Of a stretch of 5,508 bases of DNA, positions 1-5,508 are shown one piece after another (position 1 is the first letter of the stretch; each line of letters begins with the position of its first letter). Location: NCBI GenBank assembly GCA_002254335.1, contig NIVA01000209.1, positions 1 through 5,508 on the forward strand, written 5' to 3'. The translations under genes were made by a program, and so were the position numbers. Origin of the DNA: Bacteroidetes bacterium 4572_114 (lineage in GTDB: Bacteria > Bacteroidota > Bacteroidia > Bacteroidales > 4484-276). The notes below the pieces were generated by a model that saw only the letters and a list, made by a program, of their open reading frames with translations, did not search any database and had not been told where the DNA came from.

Positions 1-764
1 TGGATTTAACCATGCCGGTTGATTTTATGGATTTGGGGTCGCGCCATCCGTTAACAATAGTGCGCCGGCAAATCCTGGAAATTTTTGCACGTATTGGTTT
101 TACAGTATCCGAAGGCCCTGAAATTGAAAACGACTGGCACAACTTTTCTGCACTTAATTTTATTGAAGAACATCCTGCACGCGATATGCAGGACACCTTT
201 TTTATTGACGACAAAGATGATAAGGTAGTGTTGCGCACCCATACATCCTCAGTTCAGGTAAGGGTGATGAAAAACCAGCAGCCACCTATCAGGACAATTT
301 CTCCGGGACGGGTATTCCGCAACGAGGCGATCTCGGCAAGGGCCCACTGCATTTTCCACCAGGTAGAAGGCTTGTATGTTGACCATAATGTATCTTTCGC
401 CGACCTCAAACAAGCCCTGTATTATTTTGCCAGGGAATTTTTTGGGGAGAAAACCGAAATTCGCTTCAGGCCCTCATATTTCCCATTTACCGAACCTTCG
501 GCAGAAATGGATATATCCTGCAATATTTGCGGGGGCAAAGGTTGTAATATTTGTAAATATTCGGGTTGGGTAGAAATACTTGGCTGCGGGATGGTTGACC
601 CCCAGGTGCTTGAAAACTGCAACATTAACAGCCGTGAATATACAGGCTATGCTTTCGGCATGGGCATTGAGAGGATTGCCATGCTTAAATATCAGGTTAA
701 CGACCTGAGGCTATTTTTTGAAAATGACCTGAGGTTCCTAAAGCAGTTTCAATCTGCGTTTTAA
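1..764 (+). CDS. pheS: Phenylalanine--tRNA ligase alpha subunit, 5' end cut by window edge
   Basis: This is the catalytic subunit of the alpha2-beta2 class II synthetase that charges tRNA-Phe in the cytoplasm. The frame is open from base 3 (Asp-Leu-Thr before the Met at 12), so that Met is internal; the family is usually about 340 residues and roughly 85-90 N-terminal residues, including the tRNA-binding coiled coil, lie outside. Numbering from the Met at 12: the conserved SRHPLT stretch at 10-15, RTHTSS at 75-80, motif 2 with FRNE at 102-105 leading to FHQVEG at 115-120, FTEPSAEMD at 159-167, and motif 3 FGMGIERIAML at 215-225. Four cysteines at 170, 173, 178 and 181 (CxxC-x4-CxxC) sit where some bacterial PheS proteins carry an inserted metal-knuckle-like loop and E. 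coli does not. The C-terminus and TAA are intact. pheT does not follow; the next gene is convergent. Confidence 0.97.
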   Translation, partial: DLTMPVDFMDLGSRHPLTIVRRQILEIFARIGFTVSEGPEIENDWHNFSALNFIEEHPARDMQDTFFIDDKDDKVVLRTHTSSVQVRVMKNQQPPIRTISPGRVFRNEAISARAHCIFHQVEGLYVDHNVSFADLKQALYYFAREFFGEKTEIRFRPSYFPFTEPSAEMDISCNICGGKGCNICKYSGWVEILGCGMVDPQVLENCNINSREYTGYAFGMGIERIAMLKYQVNDLRLFFENDLRFLKQFQSAF

Positions 765-778
765 TTAAAGGGCCAATC

Positions 779-1270
779 CTAAGGCTCGGAAACATAGGGT
801 ACGGACATATGGGTTTGTACCAGTTTCCACTTTCCATCCCTTTTTACCAATACCCCGGTATATCTCAGGCCTTCAAAGCTAACGGCCTTACTATTAAGTA
901 TAAAGTTGTAGTTAATAATCTCAGAAAACCAAGCTGTATTTCCAGCTTCGTTCACCTCAATGATTTGATCGCTGGGGGTGATATAGGTATCAGAAAAAGT
1001 GTCGAATTGGTTTTGAACAGCAATTTTTATGTTTTTAAAACCAATGAGTTTTTCATCGCCCTCGGTACCAAAGCTCACTATACTTTCAGACGGGCACCAG
1101 ATGTCTTCAATCAACCCCATGTCTTGGTTTTCGTTGGCCAGGGCATATTTTTCCAGCACAAGTTTTATTGCCTCGATTTCTTTGGCTTTATCAACTTTTT
1201 CGTGTCCCTCATCACAGGCACTAATTTGTACTATTCCAATAATTACAAAGAAATAAAATAATTTTTTCAT
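779..1270 (-). CDS. SnoaL/NTF2-like small lipoprotein (SnoaL_3/DUF4440-like)
   Basis: The 163-residue protein begins with Met-Lys-Lys and a hydrophobic segment (residues 4-18) ending in a lipobox, Ile-Ser-Ala-Cys, with the modified cysteine at residue 19, so it should be a membrane-anchored lipoprotein outside the cytoplasm. The acidic Asp-Glu after Cys19 could bear on sorting, but that is a guess. Residues about 30-160 fit the cone-shaped SnoaL/NTF2 fold: an N-terminal helix with EIEAIKLVLEKYALANENQD, a strand around SIVSFG, a GFKNIK helix, GNTAWFSE, and the closing GVLVKRDGKWKLVQTHMS. That last pattern is typical of the SnoaL_3 and DUF4440 families, where enzymes and non-enzymatic ligand binders occur together, so no reaction can be assigned. 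A GAGGT ribosome-binding site supports the ATG. The gene is convergent with pheS and 586 bp from the receptor gene upstream. Confidence 0.85.
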   Translation of the reverse strand: MKKLFYFFVIIGIVQISACDEGHEKVDKAKEIEAIKLVLEKYALANENQDMGLIEDIWCPSESIVSFGTEGDEKLIGFKNIKIAVQNQFDTFSDTYITPSDQIIEVNEAGNTAWFSEIINYNFILNSKAVSFEGLRYTGVLVKRDGKWKLVQTHMSVPYVSEP

Positions 1271-1274
1271 GATT

Positions 1275-1279
1275 ACCTC
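1275..1279 (-). promoter_or_regulatory. Shine-Dalgarno site of the lipoprotein gene
   Basis: On the minus strand GAGGT lies 4 bases before the ATG at 1270. It supports that start, and contrasts with the receptor gene, whose ATG has no purine-rich site at the usual distance. Confidence 0.6.
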
Positions 1280-1351
1280 ACTTTTTAAGCGTTATTTATT
1301 TGTTTATTAAACCTTTACGTTTCAAATTATCAATACGGACAATAATATTTT

Positions 1352-1359
1352 CAAATGTA
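1352..1359 (-). promoter_or_regulatory. Possible -7 element for the lipoprotein gene
   Basis: The minus strand reads TACATTTG, an exact match to the Bacteroidota -7 consensus TAnnTTTG. Transcription would start near 1345 and give a leader of about 75 nt. I see no good -33 TTG at the expected spacing, and an 8-base motif is easily met by chance in AT-rich DNA. Confidence 0.3.
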
Positions 1360-1403
1360 ATAAGAAATTTCTAAACTTTAGCGGTTGGAAAGAAATAAAA
1401 TTA

Positions 1404-1433
1404 ATCAGGGGGTTGATTTTTCTATTCCCTGAT
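1404..1433. repeat. Small inverted repeat in the long intergenic region
   Basis: Arms ATCAGGG (1404-1410) and CCCTGAT (1427-1433) are perfect complements around a 16-nt loop. It lies about 135 bp upstream of the lipoprotein ATG. No T-run follows on either strand, so it is not a standard terminator; an operator or leader hairpin is possible but unproven. Confidence 0.25.
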
Positions 1434-1856
1434 AAACGGAATCAAAATTTACCAGGTCCGGATTTGATGTAAAAAGAAGGAAATAACTCTATTTTGACGG
1501 ATTTTATTTAGAACGGATATAAATTTAAGAAAAAATTACATATGCAGCTCAAACGAATGTTCAGTGAGAATGGTGTTTCATACAAGAAAACCCCTCGTTC
1601 GTTCAGTGGAAACGTATTTTTGGTTTTTTTGCGGAAAAACAGCATTAGGGAGCACTTGTATTTTTAGGAAACTAATTAGTAGTTTTACAACTGCATTTTT
1701 TTCATAATTTCAATTATTGATAGTTCTTTTAAATTTTTTTGGGCCAGCGGACAGATTTACCCTATTTGATCAGGCAAAATTTGCATTTTACCTCCCCCCT
1801 TGTCCGGCAGTTCAAAAAATGGAGTTGTGTTAATTTAGTTAATTTGGTTTGGTTAA

Positions 1857-4220
1857 TCAATTGGATTGCTCATCTCCCAGGTTTAACCTGAAAAACAAAA
1901 CCTTCCACCTCCCCCGTGGAAGGTTTTTTTTGGGCATTACAGGCAGCTGATAAACCACATTGTTTGTAACCCGGTTTACATAAAATACATTTTCCCTGTC
2001 GTAAACATTGGTAATGCTCAGGTCGGCTTCGAGTATAGAATTTTCACTTAAATAAAACTTCCGTTTTAGGTTAAAGTCAAGCCGGTGGTAGGTAGGCAGG
2101 CGGCCTTCGTTCAATTCAGCGTATTCGATGCCAAGCTGTCCGTTTTGGGTGAGGTAATCTGAGTTGATACCTTCATCAAAAGTGATTTTTTCAAAGTATC
2201 CCTGGGTTTGTGTAAAAGGGAAACCTGTTCCAAAGTTCCATCGCACACTAACCTCCCATTCCATTCTTTCACCCATTGTGTACGATCCCAAAAGGTTTAA
2301 ATTATGCCGGCGGTCGTAATGCGGATGATACCAGTTTTCGCCATCGTAACGGTTTACAAAGGCATAAGAGTAGGCTGCCCAAATATAGAGCCGGTTTTTG
2401 TCGAATTTTACCGAAAGGTCAATTCCTTCTGCATTCCCTTTTTCGATGATAAAGTCTTTCATTTCTGAATCGGGGGTATTTGGCGGGGCAGTACCTTCAT
2501 CGTAAATCTTGTTTCGGTTGAGGTTGGTCAGTTGAGGGAAATATTTATAATAAGCCTCCAGGTTGATGGTAAGGTGCCTGGTTAAATCATGCTCAACACC
2601 AATAATAAGATGCTGCGACTTTTGAAGTTTGTCCGTTACCTCCTTACCGTCAAATTCTTCGGGAAGGTTATCGGGGCCCGACAAAAAACCGTAAAACAGG
2701 TTAACAACATCCCTGTCGGAACGGGCACTGATAAGGTTTTGTGAATAAAAACCCCCGGCAAATTTAATGCGTGTATTATCGGTAGCATTGTACTTCATGG
2801 CAAAGCGTGGCTCTAATGAAACATTTGCCAGGGAAGCATACCATTGAACCCTAAAACCCGGCTCGATAAGAAATTTCCCTGTGGTTAATTTATATTTTAC
2901 ATAGGCTGCAATTTCCGTTGTGTTCTCCTCTTGCTGAATCTTTTGGCCCACATCATTGCTGAACTCAAAATTTGTTTTAAACCCGAGAAACTCAAGGCCA
3001 TATTTCAACTCGTCCTTGCCCATGAAATAAGTAAAATTCAAACCCACATTAAATCCGTTAATGGAACTGGTCCTGGGGCTTGTAAAATCCTCTTCCAACC
3101 TCATTTCATAGGATGAGTAGGCTGCTATACCTTCCATTAACACAGGGGAATTCCCCGGGATTACCACAAAGTTGGCACCACCGCCCACGGCATCCCAGCT
3201 ATAATTGGAAATATCCTTATAACTAACCTGGTCGCTGAAATTAAATCCAAAAAAGTTTACTTTACTTCCATTGGCAGCATTAATTGAAACCTTGCCATAA
3301 ATATCAAGAAAATTAAATGGCAGCCCATCTTCGTTCACATATTCATAAAATACTTTTGAGCTTTGTTCTAAGTATGAATTTTTTACTGAAAGCACAAAGG
3401 ACGAACTTCCGCCACCATCTGGCCCCTGTTTCTTTATGGGGCCTTCAATCATGGCCTTTGCCCCAAATGTTGAAGCACCCAATTTGCCGGAAAAGCGTTT
3501 TTTGTTCCCGTCGCGGGTGGTAATATCCATCACCGAAGATATCCTTCCGCCATGATCGGCATTAAACCCTCCTGTATAAATGTCGGCATTTCTCAATATG
3601 TCAGTATCAAAAACCGAGAACAAACCAATTGAGTGAAAAGGATTGTAAATAACCATACCATCCAGCATCACCTTGTTTTGAATTGGGGAACCTCCCCTGA
3701 TGTAAAGCTGCCCACCCTGGTCGCCCGTAAAAACTACTCCAGGCAGTATCTGCAGGTACTGGGCAATATCGGGCTGTCCGCCAACAGAGGGAATTTGTTT
3801 TATGTCCATTGGCGTAACCTTAACAATTGAAGTCCGGGTTTCGGTACGTGCCGCTTCCCGCTCGCCCGAAATACTTACAGCCTCCAACATCACAGACGAT
3901 TTATTAAGAAACAGGTTTTGGCTCATCAAATCGTTGGGTTTTAGGCTTACCTCCATTTTCAGGGTATCGTAGCCAAGGTAGGTAACCATAAGTGTATAGT
4001 CGCCTGGAGGGATTTTTGTGATAGCAAAGAACCCGTTTACATCGGTAGCTGCACCATAATTCGTTTTAAACAGATATACATTCGTGAAAATGATTGGCTC
4101 ACCGGTTTTCTTTTCATAAACAAATCCGCGGATACTTGCATTTTGAGATTGAGCCTGGTTAATCGAAAGTGAGAGAAAAATAACGGTAGTTAAAGCAATA
4201 GCAGTAAATATCTTTTTCAT
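1857..4220 (-). CDS. TonB-dependent outer-membrane receptor with CarboxypepD_reg-like domain
   Basis: This 787-residue protein should be an outer-membrane beta-barrel that imports a ligand using TonB-ExbBD energy. Residues 1 to about 25 are a Sec signal peptide. Residues about 28-107 form the carboxypeptidase-regulatory-like Ig-fold typical of Bacteroidota receptors (IRGFVYEKKTGEPI, then ATDVNGFFAITKIPPGDY, then VTYLGYDT). After the EAVSISGE stretch comes the plug, about 135-240, with QILPGV near 157-162, IRGGSPIQNKVMLDGM at 174-189 and GGFNADHGGRISSVMDI at 217-233. The remainder is barrel, with a late YDRENVFYVNRV strand. The usual short ending after LPxMP with a terminal aromatic is absent: from residue 764 the frame passes through a hairpin and ends in DEQSN. 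The start is the Met-Lys-Lys of the signal peptide; its upstream sequence is A/T-rich without a Shine-Dalgarno site. No SusD gene lies alongside, so it is unlikely to be a SusC-type glycan receptor; the substrate is unknown. Confidence 0.93.
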   Translation of the reverse strand: MKKIFTAIALTTVIFLSLSINQAQSQNASIRGFVYEKKTGEPIIFTNVYLFKTNYGAATDVNGFFAITKIPPGDYTLMVTYLGYDTLKMEVSLKPNDLMSQNLFLNKSSVMLEAVSISGEREAARTETRTSIVKVTPMDIKQIPSVGGQPDIAQYLQILPGVVFTGDQGGQLYIRGGSPIQNKVMLDGMVIYNPFHSIGLFSVFDTDILRNADIYTGGFNADHGGRISSVMDITTRDGNKKRFSGKLGASTFGAKAMIEGPIKKQGPDGGGSSSFVLSVKNSYLEQSSKVFYEYVNEDGLPFNFLDIYGKVSINAANGSKVNFFGFNFSDQVSYKDISNYSWDAVGGGANFVVIPGNSPVLMEGIAAYSSYEMRLEEDFTSPRTSSINGFNVGLNFTYFMGKDELKYGLEFLGFKTNFEFSNDVGQKIQQEENTTEIAAYVKYKLTTGKFLIEPGFRVQWYASLANVSLEPRFAMKYNATDNTRIKFAGGFYSQNLISARSDRDVVNLFYGFLSGPDNLPEEFDGKEVTDKLQKSQHLIIGVEHDLTRHLTINLEAYYKYFPQLTNLNRNKIYDEGTAPPNTPDSEMKDFIIEKGNAEGIDLSVKFDKNRLYIWAAYSYAFVNRYDGENWYHPHYDRRHNLNLLGSYTMGERMEWEVSVRWNFGTGFPFTQTQGYFEKITFDEGINSDYLTQNGQLGIEYAELNEGRLPTYHRLDFNLKRKFYLSENSILEADLSITNVYDRENVFYVNRVTNNVVYQLPVMPKKNLPRGRWKVLFFRLNLGDEQSN
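1878..1890. repeat. 13-nt palindrome at the end of the receptor gene
   Basis: CAGGTT-T-AACCTG is a perfect 6+1+6 palindrome immediately beyond the terminator-like hairpin and still inside the last codons of the receptor. It may be chance, an operator-like site, or part of the same 3' structure. Confidence 0.3.
1891..1931 (-). terminator. Terminator-like hairpin inside the receptor's 3' coding end
   Basis: AAAACCTTCCAC (1897-1908) and GTGGAAGGTTTT (1916-1927) form a perfect 12-bp stem around a 7-nt loop. On the minus strand it is preceded by eight A's in all and followed by TTTTGTTTTT, the layout of a rho-independent terminator; on the plus strand eight T's also follow, so it could act in both directions. 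It lies in frame within the receptor gene, with the T-tract ending about 31 bases before the TGA stop. Structure is seen directly; termination is inferred. Confidence 0.6.
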
Positions 4221-4340
4221 AAATTGTAGTAGTAAAGTTAGTTTCCTGAGGCTATTATTTTTATTTTTTCAATATCAGCATCCTTAACGGTTTCTGCTGT
4301 AAATTATTATTATGTAGAAGTTATTGGTGAAGAAATGCAA

Positions 4341-4371
4341 GCCAATGGTTTTCTTGATTAATACCAGTGGC
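4341..4371. repeat. Inverted repeat upstream of the receptor gene
   Basis: GCCAATGGT (4341-4349) pairs with ACCAGTGGC (4363-4371) at 8 of 9 positions around a 13-nt loop, about 120 bp before the receptor ATG. On the minus strand it would lie in the promoter or leader region. No T-run follows it in that direction, so an operator or leader hairpin is more likely than a terminator, but it may have no role. Confidence 0.3.
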
Positions 4372-4400
4372 CATAAATTTATTTTTGCATAAAAACCCCA

Positions 4401-4490
4401 ATCTTCAAATTATAAATTCCAATTATTTAACCATTTGAAAATTTGTGCTTTATGAATTGGAATTTGTTTGATTTTTGCTATTTTGAAGAT
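4401..4490. repeat. Approx. 90-bp interrupted palindromic element
   Basis: Outer arms ATCTTCAAA (4401-4409) and TTTGAAGAT (4482-4490) and inner arms AAATTCCAATT (4414-4424) and AATTGGAATTT (4455-4465) are both perfect complements and nested in order. The left arms are separated by 4 bases and the right arms by 16, with a 30-nt central loop. It sits just downstream of the chaperone gene; on the minus strand GGGGTTTTT follows shortly after, so it might also end that transcript. There is no ORF in it and no obvious target-site duplication. It resembles a small non-coding dispersed palindrome (REP or MITE-like), which is an inference from one copy. Confidence 0.5.
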
Positions 4491-4513
4491 GATCCTTTTT
4501 AGACGGGCATAAA

Positions 4514-5284
4514 TTATTTTCTCATTTCGGAAAGCTTTTCAAACAGGGCTATTTCCTCCTGTTTCAAATCTTTTGGGAGCAACACATTTATTTTTACATA
4601 CAAATCTCCAAACTCCTCTTTTTTTCCATAAACCGGCATTCCCAGTTTCTTCATCCTCAACACTTTGCCATTTTGGGTTTCCTTGGGGATATTAATGGTA
4701 ATAGGCCCTTTAATGGTGTTTGTTGTGAGCTTGCCGCCCAACAGGGCCGTATAAAGATCTACATCCTGGTTGAGATATAAATCAACACCCTTTAAAGTAA
4801 AAGCCGTATTGTTGATCACAGTTATTTTCAAGATCAAGTCGCCGTTGTTGCCCCCGGTGGCCGATTTCCCGCCTTTTCCCTTCACCCTGAGTTTTTGTTT
4901 GTCCCTGACCCCCGGTTTAAGGCTTACCTTTATCTTTTCGCCGTCAACGTTCAAAACGGTCGAAGTCCCATGGTAGGCATCGGTCAGGTTGAGGCTTAAC
5001 CGTGCCTCATAATCCTGGCCCTTCATTTGCCTATAGCCGGCCCTGCCCCCAAACCGCGAACCTGAAAACCCGCCCCGGGAACTGCCCTGGCTAAAACCAC
5101 CACCAAAAAAGCTTTCAAAAAAGTCGCTGAAATCAGCACCACCAGAAGAAGTCCTGTATTGTTTTCCGCCACCCTGCCTGGCCCACTGCGAGAAGTCAAA
5201 GCCTCCTGCATCTCCCTGTTGATATTGTTGCCAGTTAGATCCAAGCTGGTCGTACTTGGTGCGTTTTTCGTCATTTCCCAGCAC
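4514..5284 (-). CDS. CbpA-type DnaJ homologue lacking its J domain (5' truncated)
   Basis: The family is an Hsp40 co-chaperone of about 300 residues: J domain, Gly/Phe-rich linker, then two C-terminal beta domains that hold client proteins. Here 256 residues remain. The first 15 or so, LGNDEKRTKYDQLG, are the tail of J-domain helix IV; the HPD-containing helices II-III needed to stimulate DnaK are absent. Residues about 23-85 are the G/F-rich linker (DFSDFFESFFGGGF), about 89-160 C-terminal domain I, and about 165-256 domain II, with IPKETQNGKVLRMKKLGMPV near 199-218. There is no DnaJ zinc finger, so it is of the CbpA class. The start used is a GTG at 5284, and a TGA lies in frame four codons upstream. 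With no good ribosome site there, this is more likely a decayed gene than a functional short form. No cbpM-like gene follows. Confidence 0.85.
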   Translation of the reverse strand: MLGNDEKRTKYDQLGSNWQQYQQGDAGGFDFSQWARQGGGKQYRTSSGGADFSDFFESFFGGGFSQGSSRGGFSGSRFGGRAGYRQMKGQDYEARLSLNLTDAYHGTSTVLNVDGEKIKVSLKPGVRDKQKLRVKGKGGKSATGGNNGDLILKITVINNTAFTLKGVDLYLNQDVDLYTALLGGKLTTNTIKGPITINIPKETQNGKVLRMKKLGMPVYGKKEEFGDLYVKINVLLPKDLKQEEIALFEKLSEMRK

Positions 5285-5364
5285 GGCACTTATTCAATTG
5301 CACCATAAAAAAAGCAGGCCATCCAAAAAACTGAAAAGCCCACTAATTAAATTTACGTCAGGTT
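5285..5364. other. 80-bp junction between the DnaJ remnant and the PID-CTERM gene
   Basis: An intact cbpA would need about 180 more bases of J domain upstream, overlapping both this spacer and the neighbouring gene, and none is found in any frame. At 5292-5300 the minus strand reads CAATTGAAT (Gln-Leu-Asn in another frame), which would fit the conserved QLNEA just before the surviving homology if about 5 bases had been lost; this is suggestive only. Runs of six and seven T's occur on the minus strand but no proper terminator stem. Confidence 0.4.
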
Positions 5365-5508
5365 TTAATCGTCTTTTTCCGATTGTTTTATTTTTTTGTA
5401 CCCATAGGCTGCTCCCAGGGTCAGCAGTATTGCCAGGCCTTCGCCAATTGGTGCGCCGCCACCGGGGGGTTGGTTTCCGTTTTGCCCGTGCCCTTGTGGA
5501 GGGGGCGG
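5365..5508 (-). CDS. C-terminal end of a PID-CTERM-like membrane-tail protein, 5' end outside the window
   Basis: The minus strand is open from the window edge to a TAA at 5365-5367, giving 47 residues with no start in view. The visible part begins with a low-complexity hydrophilic stretch rich in Pro, Gly, Gln and Asn (PPPPQGHGQNGNQPPGGG), then PIGEGLAILLTLGAAYG, which is a Pro-Ile-Gly signature leading into a single hydrophobic helix, then YKKIKQSEKDD, a basic then acidic end. This arrangement matches the short C-terminal tails found on many small secreted proteins of Bacteroidota, which RefSeq names PID-CTERM; the sorting role is proposed by analogy with other CTERM systems rather than proven. 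Such proteins are usually short with an N-terminal signal peptide, which would lie to the right. The frame is on the same strand as the DnaJ remnant and 80 bp upstream of it. Confidence 0.7.
   Translation of the reverse strand, partial: PPPPQGHGQNGNQPPGGGAPIGEGLAILLTLGAAYGYKKIKQSEKDD

Larger units (their letters stand above)
1271..1856. other. 586-bp AT-rich region without a convincing gene
   Basis: This lies between the receptor stop and the lipoprotein start, both on the minus strand. It holds the lipoprotein's ribosome site and possible promoter, a 7-bp stem (ATCAGGG 1404-1410 with CCCTGAT 1427-1433, 16-nt loop), an 8-base direct repeat GTTCAGTG at 1559-1566 and 1601-1608, an 11-nt palindrome GCAAAATTTGC at 1774-1784, a CGGACA/TGTCCG pair at 1748-1753 and 1801-1806, and two tandem copies of TTAATTTRG at 1830-1847. 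Two overlapping short frames exist, 1542-1667 on plus (41 codons) and 1508-1645 on minus (45 codons); neither resembles a known protein and I do not call either. No terminator for the receptor gene is clear here. Confidence 0.6.

Noticed and set aside
12..14. ATG at position 12 as the true start of pheS
   Set aside because: The frame stays open to the left edge with Asp-Leu-Thr, which fits the conserved sequence before this point, and PheS needs about 85-90 more N-terminal residues.
809..1261. 150-codon plus-strand frame opposite the lipoprotein gene
   Set aside because: The minus-strand frame has a lipobox, a ribosome site and a recognisable SnoaL fold. The plus-strand product has no family features, so it is a shadow.
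1579..1617. A stretch beginning GTTTC and ending GAAAC that resembles a CRISPR repeat
   Set aside because: It occurs once only. There is no second copy at spacer distance and no cas gene in the window.
1542..1667. 41-codon plus-strand frame with a promoter-like sequence upstream
   Set aside because: No recognisable family, no ribosome site, and an equally long frame on the opposite strand. Not called as a gene, but listed as a finding for checking.
1741..1808. CGGACA/TGTCCG pair as a terminator for the receptor gene
   Set aside because: The stem is 6 bp with a loop of about 47 nt and is followed on the minus strand by A's rather than T's.
4233..4240. TAACTTTA (minus strand) as the receptor's -7 promoter element
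   Set aside because: It differs from TAnnTTTG at the last base and would place the transcript start only a few bases from the ATG, without a -33 element.
5023..5289. 88-codon minus-strand frame overlapping the start of the DnaJ remnant
   Set aside because: It is a frame-shifted reading of the G/F-rich linker, while the overlapping frame aligns with CbpA throughout.

Overview
The window looks like a chromosomal piece from a Bacteroidota genome, order not determinable from what is here. The evidence is a large TonB-dependent outer-membrane receptor with an N-terminal carboxypeptidase-regulatory-like domain, a SnoaL/NTF2-like lipoprotein, the C-terminal end of a protein with the short Pro-Ile-Gly plus hydrophobic helix plus basic tail seen in Bacteroidota (PID-CTERM type), AT-rich intergenic DNA, and weak or absent Shine-Dalgarno sites at some starts.

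Layout. 1-764 (+): the C-terminal three quarters of pheS, entering from the left edge. 779-1270 (-): a small lipoprotein gene, convergent with pheS and only 14 bp away. 1271-1856: 586 bp without a convincing gene. 1857-4220 (-): a complete TonB-dependent receptor of 787 residues whose last codons run through a terminator-like hairpin. 4221-4513: AT-rich spacer with two inverted-repeat structures, one of about 90 bp resembling a small dispersed palindromic element. 4514-5284 (-): a CbpA-type DnaJ homologue that has lost its J domain. 5285-5364: an 80-bp junction. 5365-5508 (-): the last 47 residues of a PID-CTERM-like membrane-tail protein, cut by the right edge.

The genes do not form an obvious pathway. 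pheS is housekeeping translation; the lipoprotein and receptor are envelope proteins. The receptor has no SusD-like partner in view, so its substrate cannot be named. The chaperone fragment next to an unrelated gene end suggests a deletion or rearrangement in the right part of the window. I found no defence system, CRISPR array, transposase, tRNA or rRNA. The points most worth a second look are the J-less CbpA, the hairpin inside the receptor's 3' end and the 90-bp palindromic element.
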